Positions 10,108 to 24,022 of a DNA stretch of 64,000 nt are shown in pieces. Source of the DNA: Margaritispora aquatica (Eukaryota > Ascomycota > Leotiomycetes > Helotiales > Discinellaceae). Position 1 is the first letter of the stretch. Every line of letters begins with the position of its first letter. The notes below the pieces were generated by a model. It saw only the letters and a list, made by a program, of their open reading frames with translations, ran no database searches and was not told the DNA's origin. Location: NCBI GenBank assembly GCA_007644065.1, contig VJWN01000001.1, forward strand, positions 1,750,340 to 1,814,339. The letters run 5' to 3'. The position numbers and the translations under genes are program-made.

Positions 10108-13100
10108 CAGAACAAATGGGTAGGAGAATCACATTTGCGAAGTATGGCGTTACGGTTTGGGACTAAGTTCTTCGGCAACGTTCAATGGGTTATGCTCGCA
10201 TGCTACATCTTTGGAGTTCACTTGTCTTCTTATGGCCTTTTCAGCCATGGAGTTAGTTTGATCTTGCGGTTCACCTTGTTAGTCTTCTATCTCATGGTCT
10301 TCATTGCATCTTTCACTAGCGATAGTCAATCGAAATCAAAACTTTATTTAAAACATAAGATACATTCGCTTCATACCTTGTGTAATATCTGAAACCACTG
10401 GTCATATCTGTGAGCTATCTAGCAAAAGCTAATAAACTAAGCACCATGAATAAGCAAGTCTCTTGTAGTGATTTCTATAACTAAGCTCCAATAACTCAGA
10501 ACTGAAGATTTCTATCCAAATTACGTGCACCTCGAAGAATTAGATTCTGTATTTCATGGTCATGCTATCTATATGCTCGGTAATCCGTGTATAGTACATT
10601 GTATTCTTGTTCTTAGCCATAATAACAAGCCAGTCTTTCGATTATTTAATCTAAATTCTAAGGATTTTCGTGGCTAGATAGTTCAACAGTAAAATGTCTA
10701 AGTTGAGCAAGAAAATCTAGGTCAATTTTGAACACTGAGATTTCTATTCCATGATACTCTTTTCGAGTTTGAATAGTTCACTCGTCCATATCCTTACGGA
10801 GAGATCGTGCATTGAAACCACGAGTATATGCTGATCAAAATCCATTCACCAGAAGATAAAGAGAGTAAATAGAGAGATCAATCACCGCAAAGGAACCAGC
10901 AATTGGTAGACTAAGGTAGTTTTGTAGTACTTTCTCCATTTCAACGCTAAATTTACCTATACTACCTAAGCTGGGCATGGTATTCCCTTTTTGCAGGTTG
11001 CATGCCGTCTTACTCTAGTCTCTTTGGTTGAGTATCCTTCCTTTTTCTCATGGTAGGGAATGTGGGCTCATAACTGCCAGTAGTGGGTGGATGATATGTT
11101 AATGTATTTGTAACACCTCATGGTCGAACTCCAGAGAGTTGGAATCCAAAAAGATGAAATTTCAATTCACAGTCATTGTGACATGCGAAATAATAAACAA
11201 TCAAAAAGCTACAAGCCAAGAGATATTTCGACCTTTTAGTTGGGACTTTATGCTCCCAGATGATCGAACCCAACGGTTTTACAGACAAAAGACGAGTTTG
11301 TCGGCGATAATATGGATGAGGGTGAAATCACAATCCGAGGACCTAATCAGGCAAGAGAAGATATCTCGAAATTTCGACATTTCTCCCCTTTTGCTTCGCT
11401 TAGCTCCAACGACATGGGAAGAAGTAAGGTGCACTGCTGAATTTCGAAGTCGAACTCAAAATTCGAGTCATGGCTCAGCACTGGCAAGTGACTGAATTGA
11501 TGATCCCAAAGAGTGGGACATGGTCGATGAGGTCGAGGGTTGCGACATAGGTGATTTTTTGCTGAGGAACATGGGACGACGATGAAAACTGGAGTGAAGG
11601 TAGGGAGGCACGATGAAAGTAAGAAGCAAATATAGAGGGTTGAGCTTTTTTTTATACGTTTTCGTTCAAGCACGATGATCTACACAACTATCCTCACCAT
11701 CTTCTCTGACCTCATGTCTGACCTCACCGGGCTCTTAGCCCAGATCTAATTCTCATCCGTCTTGTACTATGACGAGTTCCATGACAATTCCAGCTCATCT
11801 TCTTCTTATCCCCTCGGCGGACATGCGTAATCTATACATCACGGTGCAGAATTATCTCTTGATTTCCCATCTCGTAGTGAGCAGTTGACTCGATCTGTGG
11901 AATTTCTCTCGTGGTCCTAAAGTAATAAGTATGAAAAGATGATTGGCAAAGGCCATGCTAGAGTTGTGAGAGGGTGGAGTTCTCAATGGAACACATATTC
12001 TTGCTTCAAGGATGCTGTTTTGATTTTTCAGACTACCAAGTTGAGTTGGAGGTTTGGAGAAAGCTACGGATGGTATTGATATCACTGTTATACCGAGGAC
12101 AACCATTTGCGTGATATATTAGCGAGGTAGCATCGTAGAGGAGATGATGTGTCTTGCCGGATGATAGGATGTTAGGATAGAGGAAAATATCCAGCACTGA
12201 GTAGTTGAGGAACTAAATAATGGAAAGAGAGGAGATGGAGGGGGAATATATGCTTGTTTTTATCATCATCACCCGCCCTTTAGGAAGCCCGGAGGAGCAC
12301 GTGAAGCGAAAATGACACGGTTAGGGTGGTTTTCCGCTCTAGGCAAACCCGATTCTAGCCTAGAATTTTACATATGATGTAAATGTGACTCATTCCGACG
12401 TCAAATTTCACGCTGTGGGCTGGCTTTCGAAGGTTATTAGAACTGTTGGCCAAAGAAATGGTTTTAGGAAACCAAACAATTGGAGCACTGCCCAATCCCT
12501 AGAGATAACCAGTGAACAGCATATCACTTTGGAGGGGCCCTAGGAGACGTTGGTCTTGGGAATGGTGAGGCTTGTCGTCAATCTGTGGATTCATAGCATC
12601 ATATTGTTTTGGCAAAGACGTCAGAAATATCTAGAAGATTCGCAGCGATGATGGTAGGTGTGAGCACTAGGAATCACCGCGTTTGAGAGAAAAGACATAT
12701 AAGCAGGCAGGTCGTTCGAGGAGAAGAGAAAAAAGCAGAGATCAAAGATCCTTCAATCGTTCTCTCGACTCTCGGCTCTCAATCGCAGCGACACTCAGTT
12801 CCCAAGAACCTCATTTGGAACCAGAATTCCTATTTCAAATATGTGTCATTTTCTCTGAGCTTGACAGCGGGATTTTTCTACCTGAGTCTTTGAGAGAACG
12901 AGAGTGGACTCATGGATTTGCGCCGGTTAGAAAGTATGTTAATCTATTCCTAACGCACACCGTGCGAAGTGACTGTTTTGAACCTTTACTGATAGTTTCG
13001 TGGCCCTTAGTAATCGGTATCAGATACTTCAAATTGACATATTGATTCTTACGAGCTGAGCGATTTTTTCGTGAAAAATATCCAAAATGGTGAAGTCCAA

Positions 13101-15746
13101 TGGCTCAGCTTTGATGCTCTGACGAACTTGTCCTGTTGACACTTGTCTCTCCAAAATTTGGGCGACGGCGGAGACAAAAAGTGTTAACACAAGAGAGGAA
13201 CATCTCGACGGTCTCAAAACTGTGACTGTGGGAATCATCGACCTTCTTTTGTCGAGCATTTCAAGTCTCACGTCTTGGAGCCGACGAAGAGATCCTCAAT
13301 CTGGTTGTGCCGGAAGATCTTCTGTACTATGAACGAAAGCTGGATTGGCGTTTAAATGAAATAGAAGCAGGAACTATATCGATACTTCTTAATCTGAGAT
13401 CGGATCAGCAGTGCTCTGTTCAAAGGAAATCATACCCGATGAAGCGACGAGGAACGATGGTGAATCCAGAAGAACTGAATATCACAAGAAATTGACTGGT
13501 TACCTTCCGGTGCTGAGATGATATCAACAGCAAGCAGGTATCCAATCAACAGGGAGATGCAACAACCCAAGCTCAATTTGAAGACCCAACAGCGACGACG
13601 ATGAAGACAAAGAGGATAACGAATTGCAACCAGATAAACCAGAAGATGTAACAGCTTGGTGGCAGTTCTACATTCATCGCAATTCAATTCAAGGCTCTCC
13701 AGCATTGCCTACTTGAATGGTTCACAATCCAGAATAAGGTATTCTACTACCTAGTTCCGTTGTGGATATGCAACACTTGCTAAACCAACTTTATAAATCA
13801 GTTCTCTTGCTATAGAGCAAACTCTAGGGTTTCACCTACCTGAAACTATCCCCAAAGGATCTGAAGAATGCGAAAGGGCGCTTAACTTCTCGAGAGAAGC
13901 ATTCTGTGTCCTCGATCGTAGCGCGGCATAACTTCGTCCGCCAGACATAACGAAATCGAATCTGCGACACCAAGATCAGCAATATTTTCATCAAGGGGAG
14001 AGAGGCTTCAAACCTTGAAGCTATTCAGAATGCGACAGGAAGGTATGTTGTGCCCAAACCAGAACACAACACCGGGAAAAGAAGCTGGCAATCTCAACGG
14101 ACGAAAACCCGATGAGCTAAGACGACCACTCTGTCCTCAAATCCGCTCTAGTGGGTTTAGCACTCGAGGAACCTCTGTCCAGGAGGATGTGTGAACCTCA
14201 GAGGCAAATTTTCGATTTGCAACAAAACACCTTCCTGAGTTACTCATTGGCTCTGCTCGGACGGAGAACATGAGCTCTCAACTAGCCACTGCATGGTGCA
14301 TATAGCACTGAAGATGCAACATGTCTGCATTCAAGATGGAGTATTGTAGAGACTTTATGACATCACATCGAACTCTGCCTTTGGTCTGGACATTGGAAAG
14401 ATTCGGAGAGTCTGGGAGGTTCCATCTAACGGAATCCACGGATGTGCCTAGCAGGTAAGTCTAAGTGGAGAAATAAAGATGGTGCAAACTTGAGACCAAA
14501 ACTACCATGCAAATGAAACAATGCTAGCCCATATGCCATTTACCTAGACAGCTGTCTAGACGCCTCTTCCCCTCAGACAGCGGATGAGGGGATTAGTGTA
14601 CGGCTAGGGCAAAGAGTCTCGCAGACAGTTAGATACCCACGACATTGATGCGAAATAAAACCTCCAGGATGATATCATAACCTTCTCAAGTAGACTCTTC
14701 AGTATTCTTGCCCATACCAGGAGTCGCTAATGCGATAACTGTAAAGGAAGCATTAAGGGAATGTCCTAAAATAAGCGAGATCCACATGGGAACAGTCCAT
14801 CACCCACAACACCACTACCACTTTCAGGAACGAATTCTACATAAAACACTTCCCGATTCAGTCATCTCTGCAAGTTTGGTGTTGGCTCTCGCAGGGCTGC
14901 ACACTTGCATGTCTGCAAGGTGTGGGGGGTGCTAACGGCAGCGAATACCGGTCAGAACGCCTAGAGCGCCATAAGCGAGAGAGTAGTGGAGTTTGCAGAG
15001 GCTTCGGGTATTAACGCGATGTGATGTGTCTTTGCTATCGAGATAGCAAGGACGATATGGTTTTTTCATGTGCTCGACGATAAAGGATTGCGATGTGCAT
15101 TAGAATCTATGAGTGTTTGCTCGTGACTCGATAGTGAGATGCTTGCACTGTGATGTTGCAGTTGCTGAACTGGGATTTACCGCTGGGTTTCTCTTTGAAT
15201 CGACGTGAATACGTGCACGTTATTCTTACAAGTGTTGTGGTGCTTACTCTCTATACGTGGTATCAATGAATCTTGAGATTTGCCTGTAAAGCTCGTGACT
15301 TGATCAAAGTGAACCCCTTTGCCTATCAACCAGGCGTTGTCCGATACTCTCGGTTATCCGCCAGTCATCTAGATCGAAATATGGATTAGCAGCTTCGTCC
15401 TTGCCTGAGAACAGCCACAGTGGATGCAAGGACCAGAGCCAAGTGAAGCTTTGTATAGCTTGACTTTGTATCCACCGACTACTTACTTCAGTATCGAGAG
15501 TTTTACTATGTTTCTCACATGAGTTGGGACTGAACAAACTTCTGGTAAAAGTGGTTAATGCGGCTAAATGTCATGGCTTACGGTATTTCATCTATAAGGT
15601 AAACGCCTATTGGTTTGAAAAGAAAAGCCACGCAACATTAATGGTCTCAAGGGGTTCCTTTGCAGTAGGTGGGTAGGAATTACCATGCGTTATACAAGCC
15701 TAGAAGCCAGCTTGAATGTCAAGCTGAAAGTAGATATGAGTTGGCA

Positions 15747-15773
15747 CCCCCCCCCACCCCCCCCCCAAAAAAA
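15747..15773 (+). repeat. Poly-C/poly-A homopolymer run
   Basis: About twenty C with a single interrupting A, followed by seven A. It is a slippage-prone run and also a place where sequencing length errors are likely. Confidence 0.85.
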
Positions 15774-16188
15774 GGTATATTCAATGTTCAGAACATGCCA
15801 GAGTGCCTTTGAAGAGCTTGTGGAAGAGAGAGACAGGGGACTATGGATAAAGCCTAGCAAGTATCCGTGTTGTAAGCTGGTTATGTTGACTAACAAATGG
15901 GAAGTGTTGCCATTCTCACATCGGCTGCTAGAGGAAATTCAGTAGTTGCTGTTCATGCATGCATGTAGACTTCTGCTCTTTTAAGGATGGTACGTCTTCG
16001 ATAGATCTCTGGTCGGGCTAGCTTATGTAGCATTGAGAGTTTGGAGGTCTGTGATCTGGATGCGATTGAATTTGGTCTACTGAACGATATTTTCGCTTCT
16101 CCTTTGATTTAGCGAGGTGGGTTATTTGAGCTTCGTTAATATCCATTCTCGGCATTATGGCCGTGTGATCGAGCCTATTAGCTTGATC

Positions 16189-16226
16189 TCTAGCATACTA
16201 AGATCTAGCATACTAAGATCTAGCAT
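16189..16226 (+). repeat. 15-bp tandem repeat, about 2.5 copies
   Basis: Unit tctagcatactaaga repeated twice perfectly plus a partial third copy. It is intergenic, about 1.4 kb upstream of the bZIP start. Confidence 0.85.
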
Positions 16227-17603
16227 GATTCGCCTATCTATTAGATCAATTGATTGTGACCAGGGTCGTGAAAAACTGGATATCTTGCAGAGGTGAATGG
16301 CATGCCTTTTAGTTGGCGGTCCTTTTATTTTGGAAAGAAATACATGTGAAGATGGTCGTTGAGATGTGGATATGTTATGTGTATTAGATTGTAAGACAGG
16401 TATGACAATACGGTTGGAAGATTGGTATCGGCTTAACTTGCAAGCTGCACCGTGAGACTTGAGGTGTAAGTGAAAAGAGCCCAGAAACACACGAGAGCGC
16501 AAGAGGCGGAAGACCAAAAGTTAGAGGAGGAGGAGGAGGAGGGGTGGAGATACAGATTCCGCTGAATGCCAAGAGCTTACTTCGATTTCATTTCCTCTAA
16601 CCTGAAATGGAATGCATGGACCATGCATCACGTGTCGTTTAGTCAGAAAGGAAAGGAGGCTTATCTCCTTTTGACCATAAACAGATGAGAATCCTCCATG
16701 ATTGGCTCTTCTTTGATTTCCAGCTCCACAATTCTCCTCCTTTCGCCTCTTAGCCTCTTTTTTAGTGCTTGAGTGCTCAAGTGCTCGAGCCAGCTGCAAA
16801 GGAATACAAAATGCTTCCCCCCTCGGTCGGGTGTGTCGTCATTCCTGTCGCAAAACTTCCCAATTCTCACACGTCATCCTTCTGTACCTGTACCGGAAAC
16901 TTTCACCATAATCCAACGAAATCAATCCCACATTTCCATATTCACGATCACAGCTCGCTTCTGCGAGCGCGTCTGCGAACTGTGAGGGGCTTTTTAGGTT
17001 CTAGCTTCCAGCGTCTAGCTCGAAATTCGAGTCTTAGCCTGCTGGCTTCTAAAAGTAGTGAGGACTGAGGTGCTAAACTTTCGCCTTCGAAATCGACTCT
17101 TTCAATTGATCCTTAGAGCAACAAACAACAACGACATCAGTTCAGATTCTCTCATCCGATTTCTCCATTTCATTAGGTTCAGACGAGGTCCAGAATTCTC
17201 TACTAAGCTGGGCGCTGCCTGCTGGTCGGGAGAGCGACAATTTCTTCCCTTGACAGAGGATTGAGAAATCAATTTCTCAAGTATATAACCAGCTGTTCCC
17301 CCACCCAGAAGGCAATATCATCATCAATCTCGACAGCAAGATCGAAGTGCCTTGCGACATCCAGAATTCTACAAGACAATCCAGCCAAAGCATTGGATTC
17401 AATTGCACAAGGCTACACCCCCCCCCAAAAAGTTGGTGAGTTGTTAGAGAAAGAAGTTGTGGTGTCGAGGAAGTTTTAACGAGTTCTTCTGTACCAGATC
17501 GTCATCGCTCGCGCCCAGCAGAACGTCATCAAACCATCATCATCATCACTAATAATCCACCACCGCTCGTTCACGTCCACATCCACCTCGGCGAGCCTTT
17601 ATC

Positions 17604-19490
17604 ATGCCTTCCCCTCCAAAGTCTAAGAACAAAAAATCCCCTCCTCAGCCCAAAGCTCAGGGTGAGTACGCTCTTTCATACATTACAATTGCTCCATCAT
17701 CAGCTCTGGCCATCTGCGAGTACAACTCGAAGGATCTTTTCATTCATCTCCGTGGCTGTATATCTGCAGCAATGCTAATCTTCTCTCTGATCCAGCTGTC
17801 GCATTGCAATCCAACCAAAGCAAGAATGAGTCAAGCGCCTCAGTGCCTCTGGCTCCTCCACCGCGACCTGTCACTGTCAAGGAAGATCAATATATTCCTG
17901 ACTCGGAACATCAAAGAACAGAACAAGATCACTTGGCTCAGACTCGTAACCACCTTCAATCCGAAAGAAATCCATTCGATGATTCCTTCTCCGTGACAAC
18001 AAATGGCAACACCGTTGCAACGACTGGTGAATCCAGCCTCAATACCATCGCCATTGCCCCGGTCTTCACGCCTGGCGGAAGTCAGAGGCTTCCGCCCCTT
18101 GCAGAATTAACTGCTTCCGCTTCATCTACCTCGGGACTCACAAATCACTTCTGGGCATCAGACAGTCTTCGGGTCGGGATACTTAGTCCTGCAATGCTTT
18201 CTGGTCCCAGAAGTAGTCAACCAGATTATTTTACTGGAGATCATCACTTCTCTCGTCCAGGTTTACACATAACGCCCAATGAGTCTGGTGTGAGAACTGG
18301 CCTAACACCTGGTGGTAGTGGTTCAATGTTTCCAGAACCAAGTCCAAATCTCGCTCAATTCTTCCAGAGTGGCTCAGCAACCCCAGGAACATTGGAATTT
18401 CAACGCACCGCCTTAGCTGCGCGGGACATGTTCCGCCAAGGACCACAACCGGTCCATCAACAGAATATTACATCTCAACCTCAAGAGGCGAATGTAGAGT
18501 CGAAGCCATTGGTCAGTCGAATTGCAAATGAGCATCACGCCGCCACTGATGCTGCAAATGGTCTCTACCAACTTTCTCAACTTTCTCAACACACACAACC
18601 ATCGAATGGTTATGTCTTGGCACCATACACCACTGTGACCGCCCTCCCACAGACACATGATGCTCAAGTCGGTGGTCAATCTTCTAATACGTCACCACAC
18701 AACGCCAACGGTCGAGGTTCCGTTAGCGAGCAATCTGGTCGTGGTGGTGATGCGAGCGGCGGTGAAATGTCCGAGGTAGAAACAACTGCTCCGCCAAAGA
18801 CACGGGGTAAGGGTAAGAAAGCTGCAATCCGGCCTCCTGCAACCAAGCGGAAAGCCAGCACAACTTCTAAGGCTCCGGGAAATAAGAGAGCCAAGGCCAA
18901 TAGAGCGGATGCCAGCGAAGAGCCTCCATCAGAAGAAGAGCCAGAGGAGGAACCCATGGAAGCCTTCCACAAGAATGGAACCAAGATGAACGATGAAGAG
19001 AAGCGAAAGAACTTCCTGGAACGTAATAGGTAAGTCATATTCATCGCACTCTACATTATAAACACTGATGATGAATTGCAGGCTTGCTGCCTTGAAATGC
19101 CGACAGCGCAAGAAGCAATGGCTGAATAACCTTCAAGGCAAGGTTGAGTCTATGACTTCGGAAGTAGAGGCTTCCAATGCCATGATTCATGAAACACAAG
19201 TGCAGAATCACGCGATGGCTTTGGAGATTCGGCAACTGGAAGGAGAGGTTGCGAGGCTTAGAGCCATGCTTCACCACCATAAAGACTGCAATGTTTCTCA
19301 ACAGGATGCAGCCTTAAATATTATGAACTCTCACGGACAAATCGTATCGGAAGCCGCTTTCAATGCTGGTATGAACCCATACGGAATGGCTATGAACCAA
19401 CAACAACAGCAGCAAGTATTTAACGCCCAGCAACAACAAGCCATGGCCCAGCATACTGCCCAACAAGCCGCTCAGCAACAACCAAATTAG
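17604..19490 (+). CDS. atf1: Atf1/AtfA-type bZIP stress transcription factor
   Basis: Exons 17604-17661, 17796-19029 and 19082-19490 give 566 residues. The N-terminal half carries Aft1-type regulatory segments: NPFDDSF, VFTPGGSQRLPPL, and HFWASDSLRVGILSPAMLSGP. A Lys/Arg-rich and acidic linker (about 365-415) precedes the bZIP at about 424-485: KRKNFLERNRLAALKCRQRKK contains the N-x7-R DNA-contact signature, followed by a leucine zipper (WLNNLQGKVESM, LEIRQLEGEVARLRAML). The C-terminus is glutamine-rich. Fungal Atf1/AtfA proteins bind CRE-type sites and act downstream of the Hog1/Sty1/SakA stress MAP kinase in osmotic, oxidative and conidial stress responses; several Ser-Pro and Thr-Pro sites are visible. 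Intron 2 splits the basic region exactly inside the NR-L motif, between the second and third bases of an Arg codon. Confidence 0.95.
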
Positions 19491-21018
19491 TCTTTGGAGA
19501 TTATTGAAGCAACAGTCTACTTCCTTCTTGTCTGCTGCTGTGTTTTCCTACCAATGCCAGGTTGTGGCTTTACGACTTTGAAGATTACTTTCGGGTGCGG
19601 CTGCACTCCTGGTCAAAAAAAGGAGTTTGGGTTGTAAATGGTCATTTTTCTGTACAGGAACATTCGATACACATAGCTCGGTTGGTCAGGCTCACTGGTG
19701 GATCACTGGTATAAAGGTGTCTGGTGCATTTGTTGTGTTTTCTATTCGAGATCTATGTCTATTACTTGATTTTCTGTCTATTGGTCATAGTTTTCTCAGG
19801 GGGTCTAATTCGCTAATGGTGGGGCTCTGTTCGTGCTGGTGAGGTTTTATTTCACATGGAGGAGGCAACATAAACGTGGGCTGGCGCATATACAACAGGT
19901 CTGGGCTGGACTGACAAAGGCATGGAGTTGGTTGGGTATGTCAACTGGTTTGGGTGGCGTTCTCGCAGAGTCTTCCAAGTACACAATTAGGAAGGACAAG
20001 ATAATCGGCATTCTTGATTTGAGAAGAGGATAAGTACACGAAAAGCGGAGCAGTTATTAAACTCAATCAATCTTGAAATCATAACCAGGTTTTCCTAGTA
20101 GTTCGTGAATCTATTTCAGTTATGATGATATCAGTTCAGGTTGGGAGAGGACGTATATGAAATATACCCATGATATAATTAACTCTTTGCCGTCACATGT
20201 AGTTCATCAAATTTCGTGTAACTGATTCGCTCGCCATAAGAAGGTAGGGATGGAAAAGCTTTGTGAGTTGGCACTGACTGCTGGTAGGTAGGGATGGTAA
20301 GGTAGGTAGGTATATGTATCTCTGCATCGTGGTACTACTTATACGCCATGTTTTGCAAGCGTGGGAAGATGTCAGTCGCTTGACGAAAACGGCCTGAGTG
20401 AGGTATGGGAAGGGAGTGTCAGGCAGGGTGTTATAGTTGCATTGAGAATGGAACATTTGATTATCGTGATCTGGATTTGGAAATCATATGCATCCTTGAT
20501 ACTCCGCTTCATCCTTCGAAGTGGTTTTTTGAAACTTTTTACTTTACTAACAATTACCAAAAGAATTCATACCTCAACTCAACTCACCTCACCTCACCTT
20601 TCTCGAGGTGTCAGTGTCAGTTGTTCGTTTTCGCCCCTTCCCCCAGACTCGCTTAACTGGCTTTCCGGCCGAGGGAAACTACAAGGATTCCCGGAAAGTC
20701 AAGCGCGCTTCCAAGCCCCAAGGCTTTCCATCAAGTTATCAAATTTCCATTCCACCCCCATCACGCCCTATACTTCTGCCTCACCACCTTCATCATCGGC
20801 GTGCAGGTATCACCCATTCGTACTGCTCACTTGCAAAAAACCCGAAATATAGAGTCTGTTTTCATACAGTACTTATTATTGCCGCGGGCGGTATTATATC
20901 CACCCTCCAGGAACGCCACTGCTGCTGCTGATCTGTCACGAAATATCGTCTTCTCGATCCTCAACGCTCGCCCGCCAGCCCGTCGCATCTCGAACTCCAG
21001 CCTACACACTTCCTCGAT
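19491..21018. promoter_or_regulatory. 3' UTR of atf1 and promoter/leader of the Btz gene
   Basis: About 1.5 kb. No coding frame is supported. A cluster of ggtaggtag/gggatggtaaggtaggtaggt repeats lies at 20283-20312, and a CT-rich stretch from about 20570 to 20800 precedes the start at 21019, resembling a fungal core promoter with pyrimidine tract. Confidence 0.5.
20283..20312 (+). repeat. GGTAGGTA-type tandem motif cluster
   Basis: Overlapping copies of ggtagg and ggtaa in 30 bp. The same motif family recurs upstream of nbr1 at 24566-24583 and 24611-24650 and, in a variant, at 31037-31062. Confidence 0.7.
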
Positions 21019-23209
21019 ATGGGTCATCGACACAGGAAGGACTTAGCTGCCATTCGAAGACGGGTTGAGGACGAAGGCGATGAGGAAGGAAGCCTGGACA
21101 TTGGGGACCTGGACGATGACTCGCTGAGTGAGGGGTCTATTAGTGACGACGACGATGCTCAGGAGGGTGATGAAACCAGTACCATCGAGGGACCTGCGCC
21201 TATTGAATCTGCGGACTCTCCAAGAGTCAATGGAAATGGCCACAGGCAAACCCGAGATGCATTGGTTAAATCTGCTAACGCAGTGACGGACAGTCCTAAG
21301 AAACCATTCAAGAATGGTACAGGTGATATGGAAATGATGCTTAATGGTTTGAAGATATCATCGGGCCAGGACGCAGATGTGGAGGGGGTACAATACGAGG
21401 ATCTCCGCGAGGTTGATCAAATACTAGAGCCTTCCCCAGCAGTAGTAAAATCAACAGCTCAGATGGACCAACCTCAAGAGCCACCACACGAACGTCGAAG
21501 GAGGGAACATGAAGAATACAAAAAGAAGCGAGATGCAGACCCGGCATTTGTGCCAAATAGAGGTGCCTTCTTTATGCATGATCATCGTCACTCGGGGCCT
21601 GCAGCAAACGGATTTCGACCCTTTGGCGGAGGACGAGGACGAGGTAGACCAGGCATTGGCGGCCCATTTGCACCATCAAAGTATGTATAGTTGTTTGAAT
21701 ATCTTTGCATCTATGGAAAGTTCACTAACTCCCTGCAGCCAAATGCCTCAGACCTTTGAACCAACAGATGCTCCTTGGACTCACGACATGCACGAAATTA
21801 TAAGTGAACCTGGTCCTCGACATTTTCAGGCACCGACGTATGGAAATACACACGGCCACAACAATCTTCCATCACGAGTACCAATTAGTGCACCCAAGAC
21901 TGCTCCTCCCAATAGAGCACTCTCAGTCACAAAACATATTGGCAATGTTCAAGTTCGGGTGTTTCTCTTCACAATGGAGAAGCCGGTAGTATTTCCTGGA
22001 ATTCCAGTCAAGCAATACACTCGTCTACCAGATCACCGACCACCTCTCCGCCGTGATAAGCCTGTTAGAATCTCATTGCCTCATCATCCTCCACGATACA
22101 TCTTTCCAGCTGTGGATAGGTCTTTTATCTTCATACCAAGGGCTATGAGGCCAAATCAGCAGGGTTTTGGCGGACGTGGACGAGGAAGATCAGCACTAGG
22201 ATCCATCGGAGGATTTTCTCGACGTACAAGTGTGTTTGGTGGGAGTGTATATGGCAGCACATACGCTCCAAGCGTTGCCATGAGTCGTCGATCATCACTT
22301 GCTCGAGAAGTCAACCGAGATAGCATTATTTCACCAGTTGACTCCCCAAGGCCGGTTGTAAAACTTCCTCCAACAAGTCAATCGGCACAACCGCAGATGT
22401 ATCACGGCAATCAGCCTGAGCCTCAGAACGGTTCTCAGGGTTTCACATCACTTGATGAGCTACCCCGGCCACAAACATACCCGCTTCCTCAGAAGCCTAC
22501 ATTCCGTGAGAACCGGCCAAATACTATTCCCATGCATCAACCACGACCCCAGAAAGCCGTATCAGTCGCAGACATTGAGTCGCCTGCTACCCTCTCCTTC
22601 AACCCTCCCCAACAACAGCAACAACCCTTCCACCAACAGGTCCCAATTCAGGTCAATGGCAACCTATATCAGCAAGAAGCCATGCTACATTCCCGGAATT
22701 CGTCGTACCCAGGTCAGACTTCGACTGGCACCCCATTATCACAAATTCCTGAACGTGCTATACACGCTCAGCCCTTCCAACCTAATCCTTACCAACCACA
22801 ACCTCAGAACTTTTATCAACAACCTTATCAGGCTATACAGCCTCAGCAAGCATATTACTATCCACAAGCATTCAATTCACCTATGGGAGCGGTTGGTGGC
22901 GCACCGCCGTTCATACCTCAGCAACCTCCACAACAACAATCACCCTTTCCTCCTAATAATCAACAGGCTGATGCCAACAGCTCTCCAGGGATACAGAACC
23001 TTGTTGCTCAAGAAGTCAACGGTATGGTTTACTACTATGATGCCGCCCAAATCCCCGCCATGGCAACATATCCAACATACCAGGCAGCCCCGTCATATCC
23101 TATGCAGCAAGTTGGAGGAGTCATGGGCATGGGTGGGATGATGACACCGAGCCCCGATGGATTCTATTATCCACAAGCATCACAAGGAGTTGTTTACTAT
23201 CCTCAATAG
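21019..23209 (+). CDS. Barentsz/CASC3 (Btz domain) exon-junction-complex protein
   Basis: Exons 21019-21680 and 21739-23209 give 710 residues. After an acidic N-terminus (DLDDDSLSEGSISDDDDA), residues about 150-240 match the Btz (SELOR) domain: DPAFVPNRGAFFMHDHR, then an RGG/GRG-like patch (GGGRGRGRPGIGG), then across the intron PWTHDMHE, which fits the W-x-HD motif that contacts eIF4A3. A second GRG patch (GGRGRGRSALGSIGG), Arg/Ser-rich and long Gln/Pro/Tyr-rich tails follow. CASC3/Barentsz proteins join eIF4A3, Mago and Y14 on spliced mRNA and affect localisation and decay. Its presence implies that this fungus has an exon junction complex, in keeping with its intron-rich genes. Only the Btz segment is conserved; the tail looks disordered. 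Confidence 0.88.
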
Positions 23210-23999
23210 ATTTGTGTCTCACGGCGTGAAGTTTTGTTATAATCTCTTTAATGCTTTCAGCGATCTTGCCAAGGTCATCAACGGGTTTCATTGTGCGTTT
23301 TTTTGGAAGCGTTGTTACTCGATTGTTCTACGTTTTCAGTGTCGCGTTTACGGAAAGATGACTGTTTTGTCTGATATGGATTTATCAACAGGGTTTGCGT
23401 TTCCGCACACTTAGGTTTGGCAGCGATGCCATCAATTTGGGGGTGTATGGTTTAGGAGATGCGAATAGGGTTTCGGCATACATGCTGTGCGATTTACTCA
23501 GCTGGGTAATATTGTAGTAGCTGTCCTAGGTGCAAGCACCATGATGGGTCTTCTTCATCATTGTCGTTTTAAGGGAGAGGGAGGGGGGCGTAGGCGAGTG
23601 GGCTATGGAGGAAATCATCCGTGAACTATCGATAGCTAGTAGAGTAGTAAAGTTCAAATGAGAGCACTTAGCGGATGAATCACTCGAGTGTCATTGAAGC
23701 TGTATATGTCAGACAGCATGAATTTAAAGTTGATAGGCAAGATGAGGCTCCGTGAAATGGTGCGATATGCCATAAACGGGTTTCGATCGAATCGATTGAC
23801 CGTTTTCAGCTGAGACATGAGGATTGCGCGTTAATCAGTGCCAATGAATGGAGGAAGGAGACGGGTCGGAATTTTTCGAGGCGGAGAAACACTCAGAGTG
23901 AAATACTACAGGTCACTCGTGAGACTCGTAACATGGTTTTCTCGACAAGTCAATGGACGGGAAACTTTTTTTTTTTTGCCTACCCACCTGACCTGACCT

Positions 24000-24022
24000 G
24001 ATCGTGATCGTGATCGTGATCG
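24000..24022 (+). repeat. gatcgt tandem repeat (about four copies)
   Basis: Three perfect hexamers and one near copy (gatcga), directly followed by ggcaggcaggcagg-type repeats to about 24060. Intergenic simple repeat. Confidence 0.85.

Larger units (their letters stand above)
10108..17603. other. Long gene-poor region between antizyme and the bZIP gene
   Basis: About 7.5 kb in which no open frame has recognisable family features. The first few hundred bases should be the antizyme 3' UTR. The last 0.8-1 kb (from about 16.75 kb) is CT-rich and CAT/CAAC-rich, as expected of the promoter and long leader of the bZIP gene. Between them are scattered short frames on both strands (such as 13705-13430 minus and 15537-15304 minus) that I could not connect into a gene. 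It holds a 15-bp tandem repeat at 16189-16226 and a C-run at 15747-15766. It could hide a non-coding RNA or a very decayed gene. Confidence 0.45.

Noticed and set aside
10135..10392. 85-codon frame with hydrophobic segments just after the antizyme
   Set aside because: It begins 30 bp after the antizyme stop and most likely is 3' UTR; no family features.
11139..13045. Plus-strand frames of 118-120 codons
   Set aside because: Composition and lack of introns or domains indicate chance frames.
22452..23141. 229-codon plus-strand frame inside the Btz gene
   Set aside because: It is a shifted reading of the Gln/Pro-rich coding region, with no protein-like conservation; the main frame is continuous.
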